Source: Alteromonas sp. KUL106
GTDB lineage: Bacteria > Pseudomonadota > Gammaproteobacteria > Enterobacterales > Alteromonadaceae
Reading direction: 5' to 3'
Length of the DNA: 64,000 nucleotides
NCBI RefSeq assembly: GCF_009811415.1
Contig: NZ_BLIG01000056.1
Coordinates: forward strand, 22,462-86,461
Below, in pieces: positions 35,829 to 45,092 of the stretch (position 1 is the first letter of the stretch; the number at the start of each line of letters is the position of its first letter). Both the position numbers and the translations under genes were made by a program. The notes beneath the pieces were generated by a model. It made no database searches. It worked only from the letters and a program-made list of their open reading frames with translations, and was not told the origin of the DNA.

Positions 35829-37955
35829 TTGAAAAGTCTTCGTTCACAAATTTCATTTAACACTGTTACCTCAATTGCTGTGATAAGTTCGCTTATCATT
35901 GGGTTATCAATTTATGTCTACGAAAAACTTTATGTGGAGTTTGTCTCGGCCGAAGTCAACGCAATAGGTGAAAATATTGCGGTTGATTTAATAGACTACA
36001 TGGGCGAACCCGCAGGTAGCTTTTATCAAACAGAGGTTTTACTGCGACTTGGTGAATATGACTATGCTGAAACCGCCTACATACTCGACAACGATGGAAA
36101 CGTGTTAAACGTTTATATTGGCCCTGCTGGTTTAAATAAAGAGAAAAACTTAGCGGCATCGTCCATTGAGGGACAAAATAGCGTTCCATCCGATGTAAGT
36201 GTCTCCAAAGCGCAGTCTCCCTTGTCAACTATCGACCCATCAATCACTTCGCTAGCGCTTGGCCTTCATCAAATTAAAAACAAAGTGGTAGTAGTTAAGA
36301 CCATCGGCGAATCTACATTTCCTCTTGGTCGTTTTATTTTAATCTTTAACCTTCAAGATGCGTTGAAAGATAGCCGCAAGCGCTACATTGCGCTTGTCAC
36401 ACCTTCAGTCGCCTTTCTGATTGTTCTTGCATTACTTATCTCGGTAAGAGCACAACGTAAAGTGCTTCATCCTCTCAACACGCTAATTAACACGATGGAT
36501 AGCGTAGTTAAAGACCAAAATTATGATGTAAAAGTTGAGGAAATAGATAGAGAGGAAACCCTTTCTTTATCTCGCGCCTTCAACAACATGATGTCGAACA
36601 TCAAGGCTCAATCCGAAGCAAACGCGGAAAAAAATGCGCTACTACAAAAACAGCAGTCGCAGATGGAAAAACTCGCTAATTTTGATGCTCTGACTGGTTT
36701 GCCTAATAGACAGTTTTTAATGCATCTGCTTGCCAGAGATCTAGCGAAAGCTTGCATAAACAAAAGCGAGCTCGGGCTGCTTTTTGTAGATATAGACGGG
36801 TTTAAGTCAATAAATGATTCTTTTGGCCACGATGTGGGTGATAAGTTCTTAATACACATCAGCACTGCTATGATGAGCGTTATTGATAAGGACTATACGC
36901 TTGGTCGTCTAGGTGGGGATGAATTTATTGTTATCGTTCCCAATGTGCCCAGTAAACAGGTGCTTGAGGATATAGCGGATAGGGTTGTTGGCGCGGTCTC
37001 TCGTACACATGTTTTTGATACATTTCGTTTTGATTCTAGTGCAAGTGTAGGGCTTGCTCTTGCGAGCGAGTGTGATTATGAGTTGTCTCACCTCATCACT
37101 AACGCCGATGTAGCGATGTATAAAGCCAAAGACGAGGGTAAGGCAAGGTATATATGGTTTAATGAGGCAATGCTTGCCCAAACACAGCGTAAAGTGCTTA
37201 TATCTACCCGACTCTCGCATGCTCTGGAAACTGACGCTTTTTATCTTTGCTATCAAGCAAAAGTCGATGCGAACGAAAACGTTATCGGCTTTGAAGTTTT
37301 ACTCCGATGGCGCGATGATGTTCTCGGTGTGGTGTCACCCGCTGAGTTCATTCCTGTTGCAGAACAAACAGAAAAGGTCTCGCTGATCAGTATGTGGGTT
37401 ATTCAGCGAGTCGGCATTGAGGCTCCCCACTTAATCGAGGCATTCGGTCAACATATCATCATATCAATAAACCTCAGCCCGATGGACTTAAATAGTAATA
37501 AGCTCACTCAGTTCATAATCAGCGAAATGGATACTGATAAACTGCCGTCGAAAAATCTCGAATTCGAAATTACCGAAACGGCGTACATGAACAACTTTAA
37601 CGTAGCCAACAGTTTTTTTTCTGTTATCAAAAAGCATGGCTGTCAATTAGCCTTAGATGATTTTGGTACGGGCTACTCTTCATTAAGCTACCTAACCAAA
37701 TTTGACATAGATACGTTGAAAATCGACAGAAGCTTTGTAAACGATATCGGAAAATCACGACAATCAGAACTGATCACCAAAACCATTATAGAGATGGCGA
37801 AGAGCTTAAATTTTTCGGTTTGTGCTGAAGGCGTAGAAACGCAAGAACAGGCGTCGTTCTTAAAATATAACGGGTGTCATGCGCTTCAAGGCTACCTCTA
37901 CAGCAAGCCCGTTCCACTCGAGAATATCTTAGCTCGCAGTCTTACTGAACAATGA
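35829..37955 (+). CDS. Membrane GGDEF-EAL bifunctional c-di-GMP protein
   Basis: A 708-residue inner-membrane protein: two membrane helices (about 13-35 and 185-205) around a periplasmic sensor region, a HAMP segment, a GGDEF domain (DALTGLPNRQFL, intact RLGGDEF) and an EAL domain from about 460 (GFEVLLRW, DDFGTGYSSLSYL, CAEGVETQEQ). The EAL signature is EVL; the catalytic Glu is kept and the other motifs look intact. The only possible start is TTG at 35829: a stop lies four codons upstream and the next ATG is at codon 58, after the first helix. It sits next to, and convergent with, a porin/PstS-like pair. Confidence 0.92.
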   Translation: MKSLRSQISFNTVTSIAVISSLIIGLSIYVYEKLYVEFVSAEVNAIGENIAVDLIDYMGEPAGSFYQTEVLLRLGEYDYAETAYILDNDGNVLNVYIGPAGLNKEKNLAASSIEGQNSVPSDVSVSKAQSPLSTIDPSITSLALGLHQIKNKVVVVKTIGESTFPLGRFILIFNLQDALKDSRKRYIALVTPSVAFLIVLALLISVRAQRKVLHPLNTLINTMDSVVKDQNYDVKVEEIDREETLSLSRAFNNMMSNIKAQSEANAEKNALLQKQQSQMEKLANFDALTGLPNRQFLMHLLARDLAKACINKSELGLLFVDIDGFKSINDSFGHDVGDKFLIHISTAMMSVIDKDYTLGRLGGDEFIVIVPNVPSKQVLEDIADRVVGAVSRTHVFDTFRFDSSASVGLALASECDYELSHLITNADVAMYKAKDEGKARYIWFNEAMLAQTQRKVLISTRLSHALETDAFYLCYQAKVDANENVIGFEVLLRWRDDVLGVVSPAEFIPVAEQTEKVSLISMWVIQRVGIEAPHLIEAFGQHIIISINLSPMDLNSNKLTQFIISEMDTDKLPSKNLEFEITETAYMNNFNVANSFFSVIKKHGCQLALDDFGTGYSSLSYLTKFDIDTLKIDRSFVNDIGKSRQSELITKTIIEMAKSLNFSVCAEGVETQEQASFLKYNGCHALQGYLYSKPVPLENILARSLTEQ

Positions 37956-37990
37956 CATTAAAAAAGCTCGACGCCTCGTAACTGTTTCAA

Positions 37991-38410
37991 TTAAAGGCTC
38001 GCGTAAACCACGGTTAGATGAGAAGGTAGTTCGGTTCCCGCTGGCACATACCCTACCGCGCCTTCATTTTCACCTATGTATTGCAACATGGCTTGCAGTG
38101 AATCCATTTCTTTTGGCGCAGCCATTCTACCGCTAAAGCGCATTTGCGCCCAATAGGACTGAATTCTCGATTCAGGTAGCGCAATGACTTTTGCGTTGAA
38201 AATAGAACGAGCCCTGTGCCCTGGCACCAAGGATACAGGTTGCAATAGCGACGAATCTGAAGTGCTGTTGTTCATAAACAGGGTTCTTACTTCGGCCTTG
38301 GAAAGGGCTATACTGCTGTCAGAGACATTTGCCACCACCCAGATATTCTCCTCCCCAAACGCAGGAGAGAAGCTTAGTAAAGACAATAATATTAGCGTGT
38401 ACTTCAACAT
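37991..38410 (-). CDS. Small PstS-like periplasmic substrate-binding domain protein
   Basis: A 139-residue exported protein; signal peptide of about 20 residues ending AFG. The mature part matches the PBP-like domain seen in short phosphate-binding-protein relatives: IWVVANVSDSSIALSKAEVRTLFMN, then SYWAQMRFSGRM and GAVGYVPAGTEL. It is less than half the size of a real PstS and has no ABC transporter beside it. Its ATG overlaps the porin stop (TGATG), so it is translationally coupled to the porin; I use this ATG rather than the one four codons earlier inside the porin gene. Probably a periplasmic sensor partner rather than a transport protein. Confidence 0.8.
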   Translation of the reverse strand: MLKYTLILLSLLSFSPAFGEENIWVVANVSDSSIALSKAEVRTLFMNNSTSDSSLLQPVSLVPGHRARSIFNAKVIALPESRIQSYWAQMRFSGRMAAPKEMDSLQAMLQYIGENEGAVGYVPAGTELPSHLTVVYASL

Positions 38411-39606
38411 CAAAATACCCACTCTAAAGCTAATTGGTAAAGCATTGCGTTTCTATCAAAACTCTCATCCTCGACATCAAAGAAAGACGTTTTTCCCTCT
38501 TTTCCGTCTAAGAAAGAAAGCTCTGCTTTGAGCGCAAGGTTTGTTTTCACGTCCCATCTAGCGCCTAGTGTCCACGTATTCAAGTCATCGGTTGGAAAAA
38601 AGCTGTTGAGTGCATCAACACCAAAGCGAAGTTGATCAAGTTCAGGAGAAATACCCGGTGGGATGGTATTTTCTATCGTATTAAGTGACTGGTTAGACGA
38701 GGCATAAGTAAGATGAAAGAGTATATCGTCAAAATAATAGCCATAAGAAATATAAAAGCTCTCTAAGTTCGCCAGCACGTCGATATCAGACGAGACCCTC
38801 ATCCATTCGCTACTTATGTACCAATTCAACGTATCATAGCTAGCACCGAGCAAGAAGGCTCTGGCACTGTCGTTAATTTCGAATTTTTCCGCAAGTTGCT
38901 CGAACCCTGCAGCTCTCAGCCCCTGAAGTAACGGCGCTATTTCTTCGATTGTAGTCTCAACCTTGGGGCCGTTAATTGTTGCGGTTCTCAGCTGTAGACC
39001 GCCATAATTCACCTCGATAACACCACCAAATAGCGTGTCTAGCTCTACCTCAACATCAATACCGCTCGACACAAGACTGTCTTTGTATTGTCCAACGTAA
39101 GCTTCAAAGTCGACGACAAGACCTTCGAAATTAGCTCTGTAGCGAGCATTAGCGCCTTCATATTGGGAAAACATATAGCTGCTGTAGAGCTGTTGCGGAG
39201 CATTTATCCACGGGTAAGCAAAACCGACATCAATGACGTCCGAGTACTTAAGGAAGGGCGTGCGCAAACGACCAACGTTCAGCTGAATATCTTCAACTGG
39301 TGTATAAGTCAGATACAACCATTCGATTCCCGACTCGCGGTCCTCATCGGTATGAAGTAAAAACTGAGCTGAAGCAGACCATGTCGAAGAAAAATTATAA
39401 TCTGCTTGGACAGCAAACAAGGATTTTTCAGAGAAGCTAATCTTATCGTTGTAGCCTTCATATGTAGCTTTGTCTGTGTCTACAAAACCGCCAACAACCC
39501 TAGCGAAACCTGAAAGGTCAAGCTTATTAGTTTCCGCTACGGCCCTTGAAGGCAAAATTACACTCGCTGCGGCCATCACGGCTAGCATTACTTTAAAAAT
39601 GGTCAT
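38410..39606 (-). CDS. Porin-like outer-membrane beta-barrel protein
   Basis: A 398-residue outer-membrane protein with a signal peptide of about 24 residues ending AVA. The mature protein starts with a strand-like segment LDLSGFARVVGGFVDTD, continues as alternating amphipathic strands and ends in the outer-membrane C-terminal signature with a final Phe (LALEWVF). The segments LNVGRLRTPFLKYSDVIDVG and GIEWLYLTYTP are typical of the DcaP/porin-like group that accompanies short PstS-like proteins. The substrate is unknown. First gene of a two-gene unit; the Shine-Dalgarno is weak. Confidence 0.82.
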   Translation of the reverse strand: MTIFKVMLAVMAAASVILPSRAVAETNKLDLSGFARVVGGFVDTDKATYEGYNDKISFSEKSLFAVQADYNFSSTWSASAQFLLHTDEDRESGIEWLYLTYTPVEDIQLNVGRLRTPFLKYSDVIDVGFAYPWINAPQQLYSSYMFSQYEGANARYRANFEGLVVDFEAYVGQYKDSLVSSGIDVEVELDTLFGGVIEVNYGGLQLRTATINGPKVETTIEEIAPLLQGLRAAGFEQLAEKFEINDSARAFLLGASYDTLNWYISSEWMRVSSDIDVLANLESFYISYGYYFDDILFHLTYASSNQSLNTIENTIPPGISPELDQLRFGVDALNSFFPTDDLNTWTLGARWDVKTNLALKAELSFLDGKEGKTSFFDVEDESFDRNAMLYQLALEWVF

Positions 39607-40125
39607 TGTATCAACTTATTGGTAGCCAATATGGAAGTTCCTAACTGCTGCGATATTACGCAGTCCACACATGGTTCTATAATAGTCTGCGTCAGCGAAA
39701 TCACCAATATCAACTTTAGTCAGAAAAGCCGTTATACCGGTATTCGGTTTTTTACCGACCGCTTTAACATTCAATCAATAAACATGATCAATATTCTTTT
39801 TGCTATTTTTAATTCTATCTATACGACAAAAATAATAACGTTGACCTTTTAATGTTAATTTTTGCAACCACGGAGAAATGAAAATTTAATTCATATAATC
39901 ATAAGCTTAAAAAAATTAGGGATAAAGTAGTGCCATAGCGTAACAACACAAAATACCTCAATAGAACCTCAAAGCCATTTTAGCAAAGATAGAATTCATG
40001 CCGGTATAAGGTAGAAGATTAAAAAAAGCTTTACCATATTTGTTATAACAGTTAAAACGCGCAATTAATCCACACTCTAACTACATCTAATTGAAAAGAT
40101 GTAGTGAACACGTAAAGTAAATAAC
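39607..40125. other. AT-rich intergenic region between the porin gene and the MscS gene
   Basis: 519 bases with no credible gene; the 77-codon plus frame at 39619-39852 has no motif or ribosome binding site. It should hold the divergent promoters. The one notable structure is the hairpin at 40080-40105. Confidence 0.5.
40080..40105 (+). promoter_or_regulatory. Perfect inverted repeat before the MscS-type gene
   Basis: ACTACATCT and AGATGTAGT form a perfect 9-bp dyad with an eight-base spacer, ending 20 bases before the ATG at 40126. It could be an operator or a 5' leader hairpin affecting translation start. Confidence 0.4.
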
Positions 40126-41451
40126 ATGAATGTTGAAAGTTTAAGCCAGCACTTTGAAGAGAAATGGGCTTTAATAAAAGAGTCAGTGTTATCTGATAGC
40201 TTTTTTATACAGCTCATAACCATCGCCGTCATATATTGCATTGCCTTTTTGCTCTCTAGACAAGTTAAGAAGCCCTTTAGATTCACCCGAGAAAAACCTC
40301 AGCAAGGCGCGCATACAATGCATGGTTTTTTGTACAACCTCGGTGAAGCCCTGTTTCCACTTATCACGATAAGTATGCTGAAGCTAACTACTGTACTTGG
40401 AGCTCAATTTCAGTTCGACGCGTGGTTATTGGAAATAGCCGTTGTCGTAGCGCTGATGCTGTTTGTTAACTCTCTGATAACTGGGTTTGTCGAGAACAGA
40501 ACGATAGCGACCTGTATGCGCTGGGTGGGTCTGCCCATATTGTTCTTGCATTTAATAGGTGTGCTCCCTCTCATTACCGCAGCGCTAGAATCTATGGCAA
40601 TCTCCGTTGGTAACGTCCAAATATCTCTGTATGGCGTTACTCGAGTGTTGCTATTCGGCGGCTTGTTGTTTTGGCTAGGACGGAGCTCAAACGCGATAGG
40701 CCAAGACATAATCAGAAATCACAAGTCTCTTGATGTTTCGACAAAGGAAGTCTTCGCAAAACTTTTTGAAGTTGCGCTTTTCTGCGTGGTCTTCTTACTG
40801 CTGCTTAATGTGATGGGGATTAACCTAACTGCACTAGCCGTATTCGGTGGCGCAGTGGGTGTGGGCCTTGGTTTAGGACTCCAGTCTATCGCTTCGAACT
40901 TCATCTCAGGCATTATCATCTTGCTGGATAAGTCACTGACAGTAGGTGACTATGTCGAGTTAGAAGATGGGCAAAAAGGCATTGTTAGAGAGTTTAAAAT
41001 GCGCTATGCCGTGCTCGAAACTTATGATGGCAAAGATGTACTTGTGCCCAACGAAAAGTTCATTAGCTCTTTGCTCATCAACTGGACACATAAAAATCAA
41101 AAGCAGCGTTATCGCATCGACTTCTCTGTTGCCTATAAAACTGATATCCGTGCCATGGTTGAGATTATTAAGGAAGCGGTTTCTGAGCATCCACAGGTTA
41201 TCAGTGGTGACGATGTACCTTTCGAAGAGCTGCCTGACTGCGAGATAGATAGCTTTGGCGATTCAGGTGTGAATATGTTCGTGGAATTTTGGATGGAAGG
41301 AATAGACGATGGCAGAAACCGCGTCGGCGGCGACCTTTTACTCACTGTTTTTGAAACGTTACGTGAACATAATATTGAAATTCCATTCCCACAGCGTGAG
41401 GTTCGCGTTATTAACGAACAAGGCATTGGCATAAGAAATACAACACCGTAA
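40126..41451 (+). CDS. MscS-family mechanosensitive channel
   Basis: A 441-residue inner-membrane channel. Five or so hydrophobic segments precede the pore helix, whose Gly/Ala-rich face is clear: AVFGGAVGVGLGLGLQSIASNFISGI, the MscS hallmark. The beta domain follows with LDKSLTVGDYVELEDGQKGIV and the C-terminal domain ends near the final residues (PFPQREVRVI). It is longer than E. coli MscS (286), with extra N-terminal helices like the larger YbdG/YnaI-type members. It releases solutes on hypo-osmotic shock. Monocistronic. Confidence 0.93.
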   Translation: MNVESLSQHFEEKWALIKESVLSDSFFIQLITIAVIYCIAFLLSRQVKKPFRFTREKPQQGAHTMHGFLYNLGEALFPLITISMLKLTTVLGAQFQFDAWLLEIAVVVALMLFVNSLITGFVENRTIATCMRWVGLPILFLHLIGVLPLITAALESMAISVGNVQISLYGVTRVLLFGGLLFWLGRSSNAIGQDIIRNHKSLDVSTKEVFAKLFEVALFCVVFLLLLNVMGINLTALAVFGGAVGVGLGLGLQSIASNFISGIIILLDKSLTVGDYVELEDGQKGIVREFKMRYAVLETYDGKDVLVPNEKFISSLLINWTHKNQKQRYRIDFSVAYKTDIRAMVEIIKEAVSEHPQVISGDDVPFEELPDCEIDSFGDSGVNMFVEFWMEGIDDGRNRVGGDLLLTVFETLREHNIEIPFPQREVRVINEQGIGIRNTTP

Positions 41452-41478
41452 CTCTTAGAGGCTCACCTTCGCGCTTGG

Positions 41479-41964
41479 TTAAAATCTTGCGCGAAGCGTG
41501 TCCCACTGCCACTCTTGCGTTTTTAATCCCAGTGCTCGAGAGAATTTGTCATAATCACTTTGCCCCATGGCTGTCGCCACTGTTTTAAGCTGAGATTTCG
41601 CCTTTATGGCCTTTACTTGAAGTAGCTCAAGTCTTTTGTCTGCGCTTTCGTCAAAGTTTTCTATGAGGATCGCGTTAGCTTTGGTAGTGGCTTCCCAGGC
41701 AGTAACTACATACCCGATGAGCTTGATATAAACTGCTATCATCCGTTTTCGCTCAAAAATATTTTCAAATATCGAGCCTTTCACCGCGTTCTGGAAGCTT
41801 GCTTCTGTTTCGTGGGAAATTAGCGCCTCTGCACTTTTTAGTTCTTTCAATACTTCATATAAAAGACGTATGTGAGGCGCGGTATTAAGTGCGTCAGTAG
41901 AAAGCGCATTAATATCGTCACATAGCATTTCTAAATTAACTAAAGAACGTTGAAGACTGGCCAT
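41479..41964 (-). CDS. Unknown helical protein, 161 residues
   Basis: I do not recognise this protein. It has no signal peptide or membrane segment and reads as nearly all alpha-helical, with heptad-like Leu/Ile spacing (ALSTDALNTAPHIRLLYEVL, then RLELLQVKAIKAKSQLKTV). It ends WQWDTLRARF. Codon use resembles its neighbours, and the length and isolated position with its own gap on both sides support a real gene. It is convergent with the MscS gene. Confidence 0.65.
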   Translation of the reverse strand: MASLQRSLVNLEMLCDDINALSTDALNTAPHIRLLYEVLKELKSAEALISHETEASFQNAVKGSIFENIFERKRMIAVYIKLIGYVVTAWEATTKANAILIENFDESADKRLELLQVKAIKAKSQLKTVATAMGQSDYDKFSRALGLKTQEWQWDTLRARF

Positions 41965-42281
41965 TTCGGTACAGATCGTAGAAGCGAAAAATGAACGTCA
42001 GTGTAGCGAAGTCGAGCAAAGTTTGCGAAGAAAACTCGCTATTTTAACGGGAGACAATACCAGCCCGCATAGGTAATTACCCACTCGGCGAGACTTAAAA
42101 TGTTCTTAATCGCGGCATGTTTCCGCAGGTATAGTGGTTCTACATCTAGGTGACACAACAAAGAGTACGAATATTTAAAACTCGCCCTTCGGGAAGGTCT
42201 GGCAAGCTTCCTAGCCTCATTAAAAAAAGGGCGCTGTTTAACGCAGCGCCCTTCACTTTTTAACGTTTCGCGAGTTATCGC
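41965..42281. other. Intergenic region between katG and the unknown gene
   Basis: 317 bases. It includes the katG terminator (42222-42252) and a short CCCTTC-GGGAAGG hairpin near 42185; the remainder, upstream of the unknown gene, shows nothing recognisable. Confidence 0.5.
42222..42252 (-). terminator. Rho-independent terminator of katG
   Basis: On the minus strand GGGCGCTG pairs with CAGCGCCC around a seven-base loop and is followed by seven T (A run at 42222-42228). It lies 30 bases after the katG stop. Confidence 0.92.
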
Positions 42282-44582
42282 TTATTTATCTAGCTTTGCG
42301 CTTAAGTCGTGACGCAAATCAAAACGGTCAAGCCTCATAACCTTAGTCCATGCATCTACAAAGTCTTCGACAAAACGCGTCTTTGCGTTGTCGTAGGCAT
42401 ACACTTCAGCAACGGCGCGTAGCTCACTGTTTGAACCGAATACCAGGTCAACAGGTGTTCCTGTATACATCACTTCGCCAGAGCTTCTGTTAATGCCTTC
42501 GTAAACAGATGGGTTGTCAGTTTTTCTCCACTTAACGCCCATATCAAGTAATGTTACAAAGAAGTCGTTGTTAAGCGTTCCTACGTTGTCAGTGAAGACA
42601 CCGTGCGTCGAGCCACCCACATTCGCTCCTAATGAGCGTAAGCCACCTAATAGAACCGTCATTTCAGGCACCGTTAGGTTTAGCTGATCGGCTTTATCAA
42701 CCAGCATATCCGTTGGCGAGCGATAGCTTGCCTCAGCGTTATAGTAGTTTCTAAATGCATCAGCAGCGGGCTCAAGCAGCGCGAAAGAGTTTACGTCTGT
42801 TTGCTCTTGTGTCGCGTCTGTGCGGCCTGGAACTACGGGCACAGTAACATTAACCCCAGCGTCAGCAGCCGCTTTTTCAATAGCCGCAGCACCACCAATA
42901 ACAATCAAATCCGCTAGCGATACCTTTTTCTTAGAGAACATGCGCGAGTTATACTCGTCCTGCAGTTCCTTGAGTTTCGCTATCACTGCTTTGATAGTTT
43001 CCGGCTCGTTCGCTTCCCAACTCATTTGAGGTTCTAACGCGATGCGAGCGCCATTAGCACCACCACGCATATCAGAAGCACGGAAGCTAGAGGCAGCTGC
43101 CCACGCAGTTTTAACGAGCTGTTGGACGGTTAAACCGCTGTCTAAAATATCCGCTTTTAGCTTCTTAACATCTTTGTCAGAGATGGCTTTGTAGTCCGCT
43201 TTTGGTACCGGATCTTGCCAGATGAAGTTTTCCTCTGGGATATCGTTACCTAAATAACGCGACTTTGGTCCCATGTCGCGGTGCGTTAGCTTGAACCATG
43301 CTTTAGCAAAAGCAGTTTGATATTCTTTCGGGTCAGCTAAGAAGCGCTCAGCAATTTTGCGGTATTCAGGGTCATATTTAAGTGCAAGATCAGCCGTCGT
43401 CATTACCGGCGGGTTTTTCTTACCTTCCACATGCGCATCGGGTACAGACGTATGCAGTGACTCATCAGTGGGGATCCACTGTATAGCACCTGCAGGGCTG
43501 CGCGTTTGCTTCCACTCGAAACCTAGCAAGTTTTGAAGATACAGGCTTGTCCATTTAGTGGGTAGCTGTGTCCACGCACCTTCTAGGCCGCTGGTTACTG
43601 TGTCTTCCGCATTACCTTTACCACAGTTGTTTTTCCAGCCTAAGCCCTGCTCTTCAAGACCTGCACCACCCGGCTCAGCTTCTAAACAGTCTGCTGGCTT
43701 GTGCGCGCCATGCATCTTACCGAAAGTGTGACCACCAGCAATAAGCGCTACCGTCTCTTCATCGTTCATCGCCATGCGGCCGAAGGCTGTACGTATGTTC
43801 TTTGCAGACCCCATTGGATCAGGCACACCTTTTGGGCCCTCAGGGTTTACATAAATCAGCCCCATATGTGTTGCACCGAGTGGACGCTGAAGCTTACCTT
43901 CGCGATCTTCACGGTCACTCGCTAGCATTTCAACTTCTGGCCCCCAATACACCATGTCAGGCTCCCAGTCGTCGGTGCGGCCACCTGCGAATCCATAGGT
44001 GTCGAAGCCCATGTTCTCCATTCCTACAGTACCTGCAAGAATCATTAGGTCGCCCCAAGAAAGGCTTTCACCGTACTTCTGTTTGATTGGCCATAGTAGG
44101 CGGCGAGCTTTATCTAGGTTCCCATTATCTGGCCAGCTGTTGAGCGGGTCAAAACGCATTTGACCACCGTCGCCACCGCCGCGACCGTCCAGAGTACGGT
44201 ACGTACCCGCACTGTGCCATGAGAGTCGGATAAAGAACGGACCATAATTACCGAAATCTGCTGGCCACCAATCTTGCGATGTTGTGAGGAGTTCATTGAT
44301 ATCGCTTTTCACTTGGTCCAAATCAAGCTTGGAAAACGCCTTTGCATAGCTGAAGCCGTCACCCAACGGATTAGAGCGAGTATCGTGATCTCGTAATGGC
44401 GCTAGGTCGAGTTGATCCGGCCACCAAAATTGATTGGTCTTGGCTTGGAAAGCTTTCGCCATGCCTGTGCCTTTAGCACCGGCAGGCTTGCTGATTTGAT
44501 CATTAGCAACTGCGCAGGTCGCACTCAATGAAAGCGCAACTAATGCTGACAATGTGGTTTTTTTAAACCTGGTAATAGTCAT
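42282..44582 (-). CDS. katG: Exported catalase-peroxidase KatG
   Basis: A 766-residue bifunctional haem catalase-peroxidase. I start at ATG 44580-44582 (MTITRFKKTTLSALV) with GGGA upstream; this gives a signal peptide of about 25 residues ending in AVANDQ, so the enzyme is periplasmic, like KatP/KatA2-type members. Active-site residues are present: distal Arg, Trp and His in FIRLSWHSAGTYR, the Tyr of the covalent adduct in MGLIYVNPEGP, and the proximal His in AGGHTFGKMHGA. Both tandem peroxidase domains are present; the second ends in DKFDLR-like MRLDRFDLRHDL. It detoxifies H2O2 from outside. No OxyR box was identified. Confidence 0.95.
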   Translation of the reverse strand: MTITRFKKTTLSALVALSLSATCAVANDQISKPAGAKGTGMAKAFQAKTNQFWWPDQLDLAPLRDHDTRSNPLGDGFSYAKAFSKLDLDQVKSDINELLTTSQDWWPADFGNYGPFFIRLSWHSAGTYRTLDGRGGGDGGQMRFDPLNSWPDNGNLDKARRLLWPIKQKYGESLSWGDLMILAGTVGMENMGFDTYGFAGGRTDDWEPDMVYWGPEVEMLASDREDREGKLQRPLGATHMGLIYVNPEGPKGVPDPMGSAKNIRTAFGRMAMNDEETVALIAGGHTFGKMHGAHKPADCLEAEPGGAGLEEQGLGWKNNCGKGNAEDTVTSGLEGAWTQLPTKWTSLYLQNLLGFEWKQTRSPAGAIQWIPTDESLHTSVPDAHVEGKKNPPVMTTADLALKYDPEYRKIAERFLADPKEYQTAFAKAWFKLTHRDMGPKSRYLGNDIPEENFIWQDPVPKADYKAISDKDVKKLKADILDSGLTVQQLVKTAWAAASSFRASDMRGGANGARIALEPQMSWEANEPETIKAVIAKLKELQDEYNSRMFSKKKVSLADLIVIGGAAAIEKAAADAGVNVTVPVVPGRTDATQEQTDVNSFALLEPAADAFRNYYNAEASYRSPTDMLVDKADQLNLTVPEMTVLLGGLRSLGANVGGSTHGVFTDNVGTLNNDFFVTLLDMGVKWRKTDNPSVYEGINRSSGEVMYTGTPVDLVFGSNSELRAVAEVYAYDNAKTRFVEDFVDAWTKVMRLDRFDLRHDLSAKLDK

Positions 44583-45092
44583 GGTTTTTCCCGTCTTAGT
44601 TAGATTTGTTCTGGCAACGGCACACAACGCGTCGTTAACCATTAACATCTTTTTTACTTATTTGCTTGATAGAAGATAGACACAGTTGCTGAATTTTTAC
44701 AGTTGATAAAATGGATTCAGGCGATTAGAAAAACCAATTAAGGAAAATAAACTACTAAATCAATGCGTTAAGAGTAATCACATGCAAGTTTAAGATGTAC
44801 CTGAAAAAAGTTGTTAATTAACACAAAACGTAAAATGTTATTTGTGAATCTATTGCAAAGCGTAGGAAATTTTTTCGCACTTAATTTTCGATAAAGCGAT
44901 ACTGAACGCCTAAGCGTTTAATAAATGGACAAAAAATTCCACTTTTTGAAAAAATTTCGTTCGTTTGAACAACAATTTGCAATTTCTACCATGGCACAAC
45001 AGTTGAAAGAAAAGAATAGTGAGGAAATTAATCACGCATTAACTTCACTAAAGAAGTCGATGGATTGTTATAGAAGTAATGAGGACGAACTT
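44583..45092. other. Divergent region katG/OMP, with a 56-codon in-frame leader
   Basis: 510 bases. AT-rich up to about 44920. From ATG 44925 a 56-codon frame runs without stop directly into the outer-membrane protein gene, reading MDKKFHFLKKFRSFEQQF and ending SNEDEL. It is lysine-rich and would bury the real signal peptide, so it is probably untranslated leader or a small upstream ORF, not an N-terminal extension. Confidence 0.45.
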
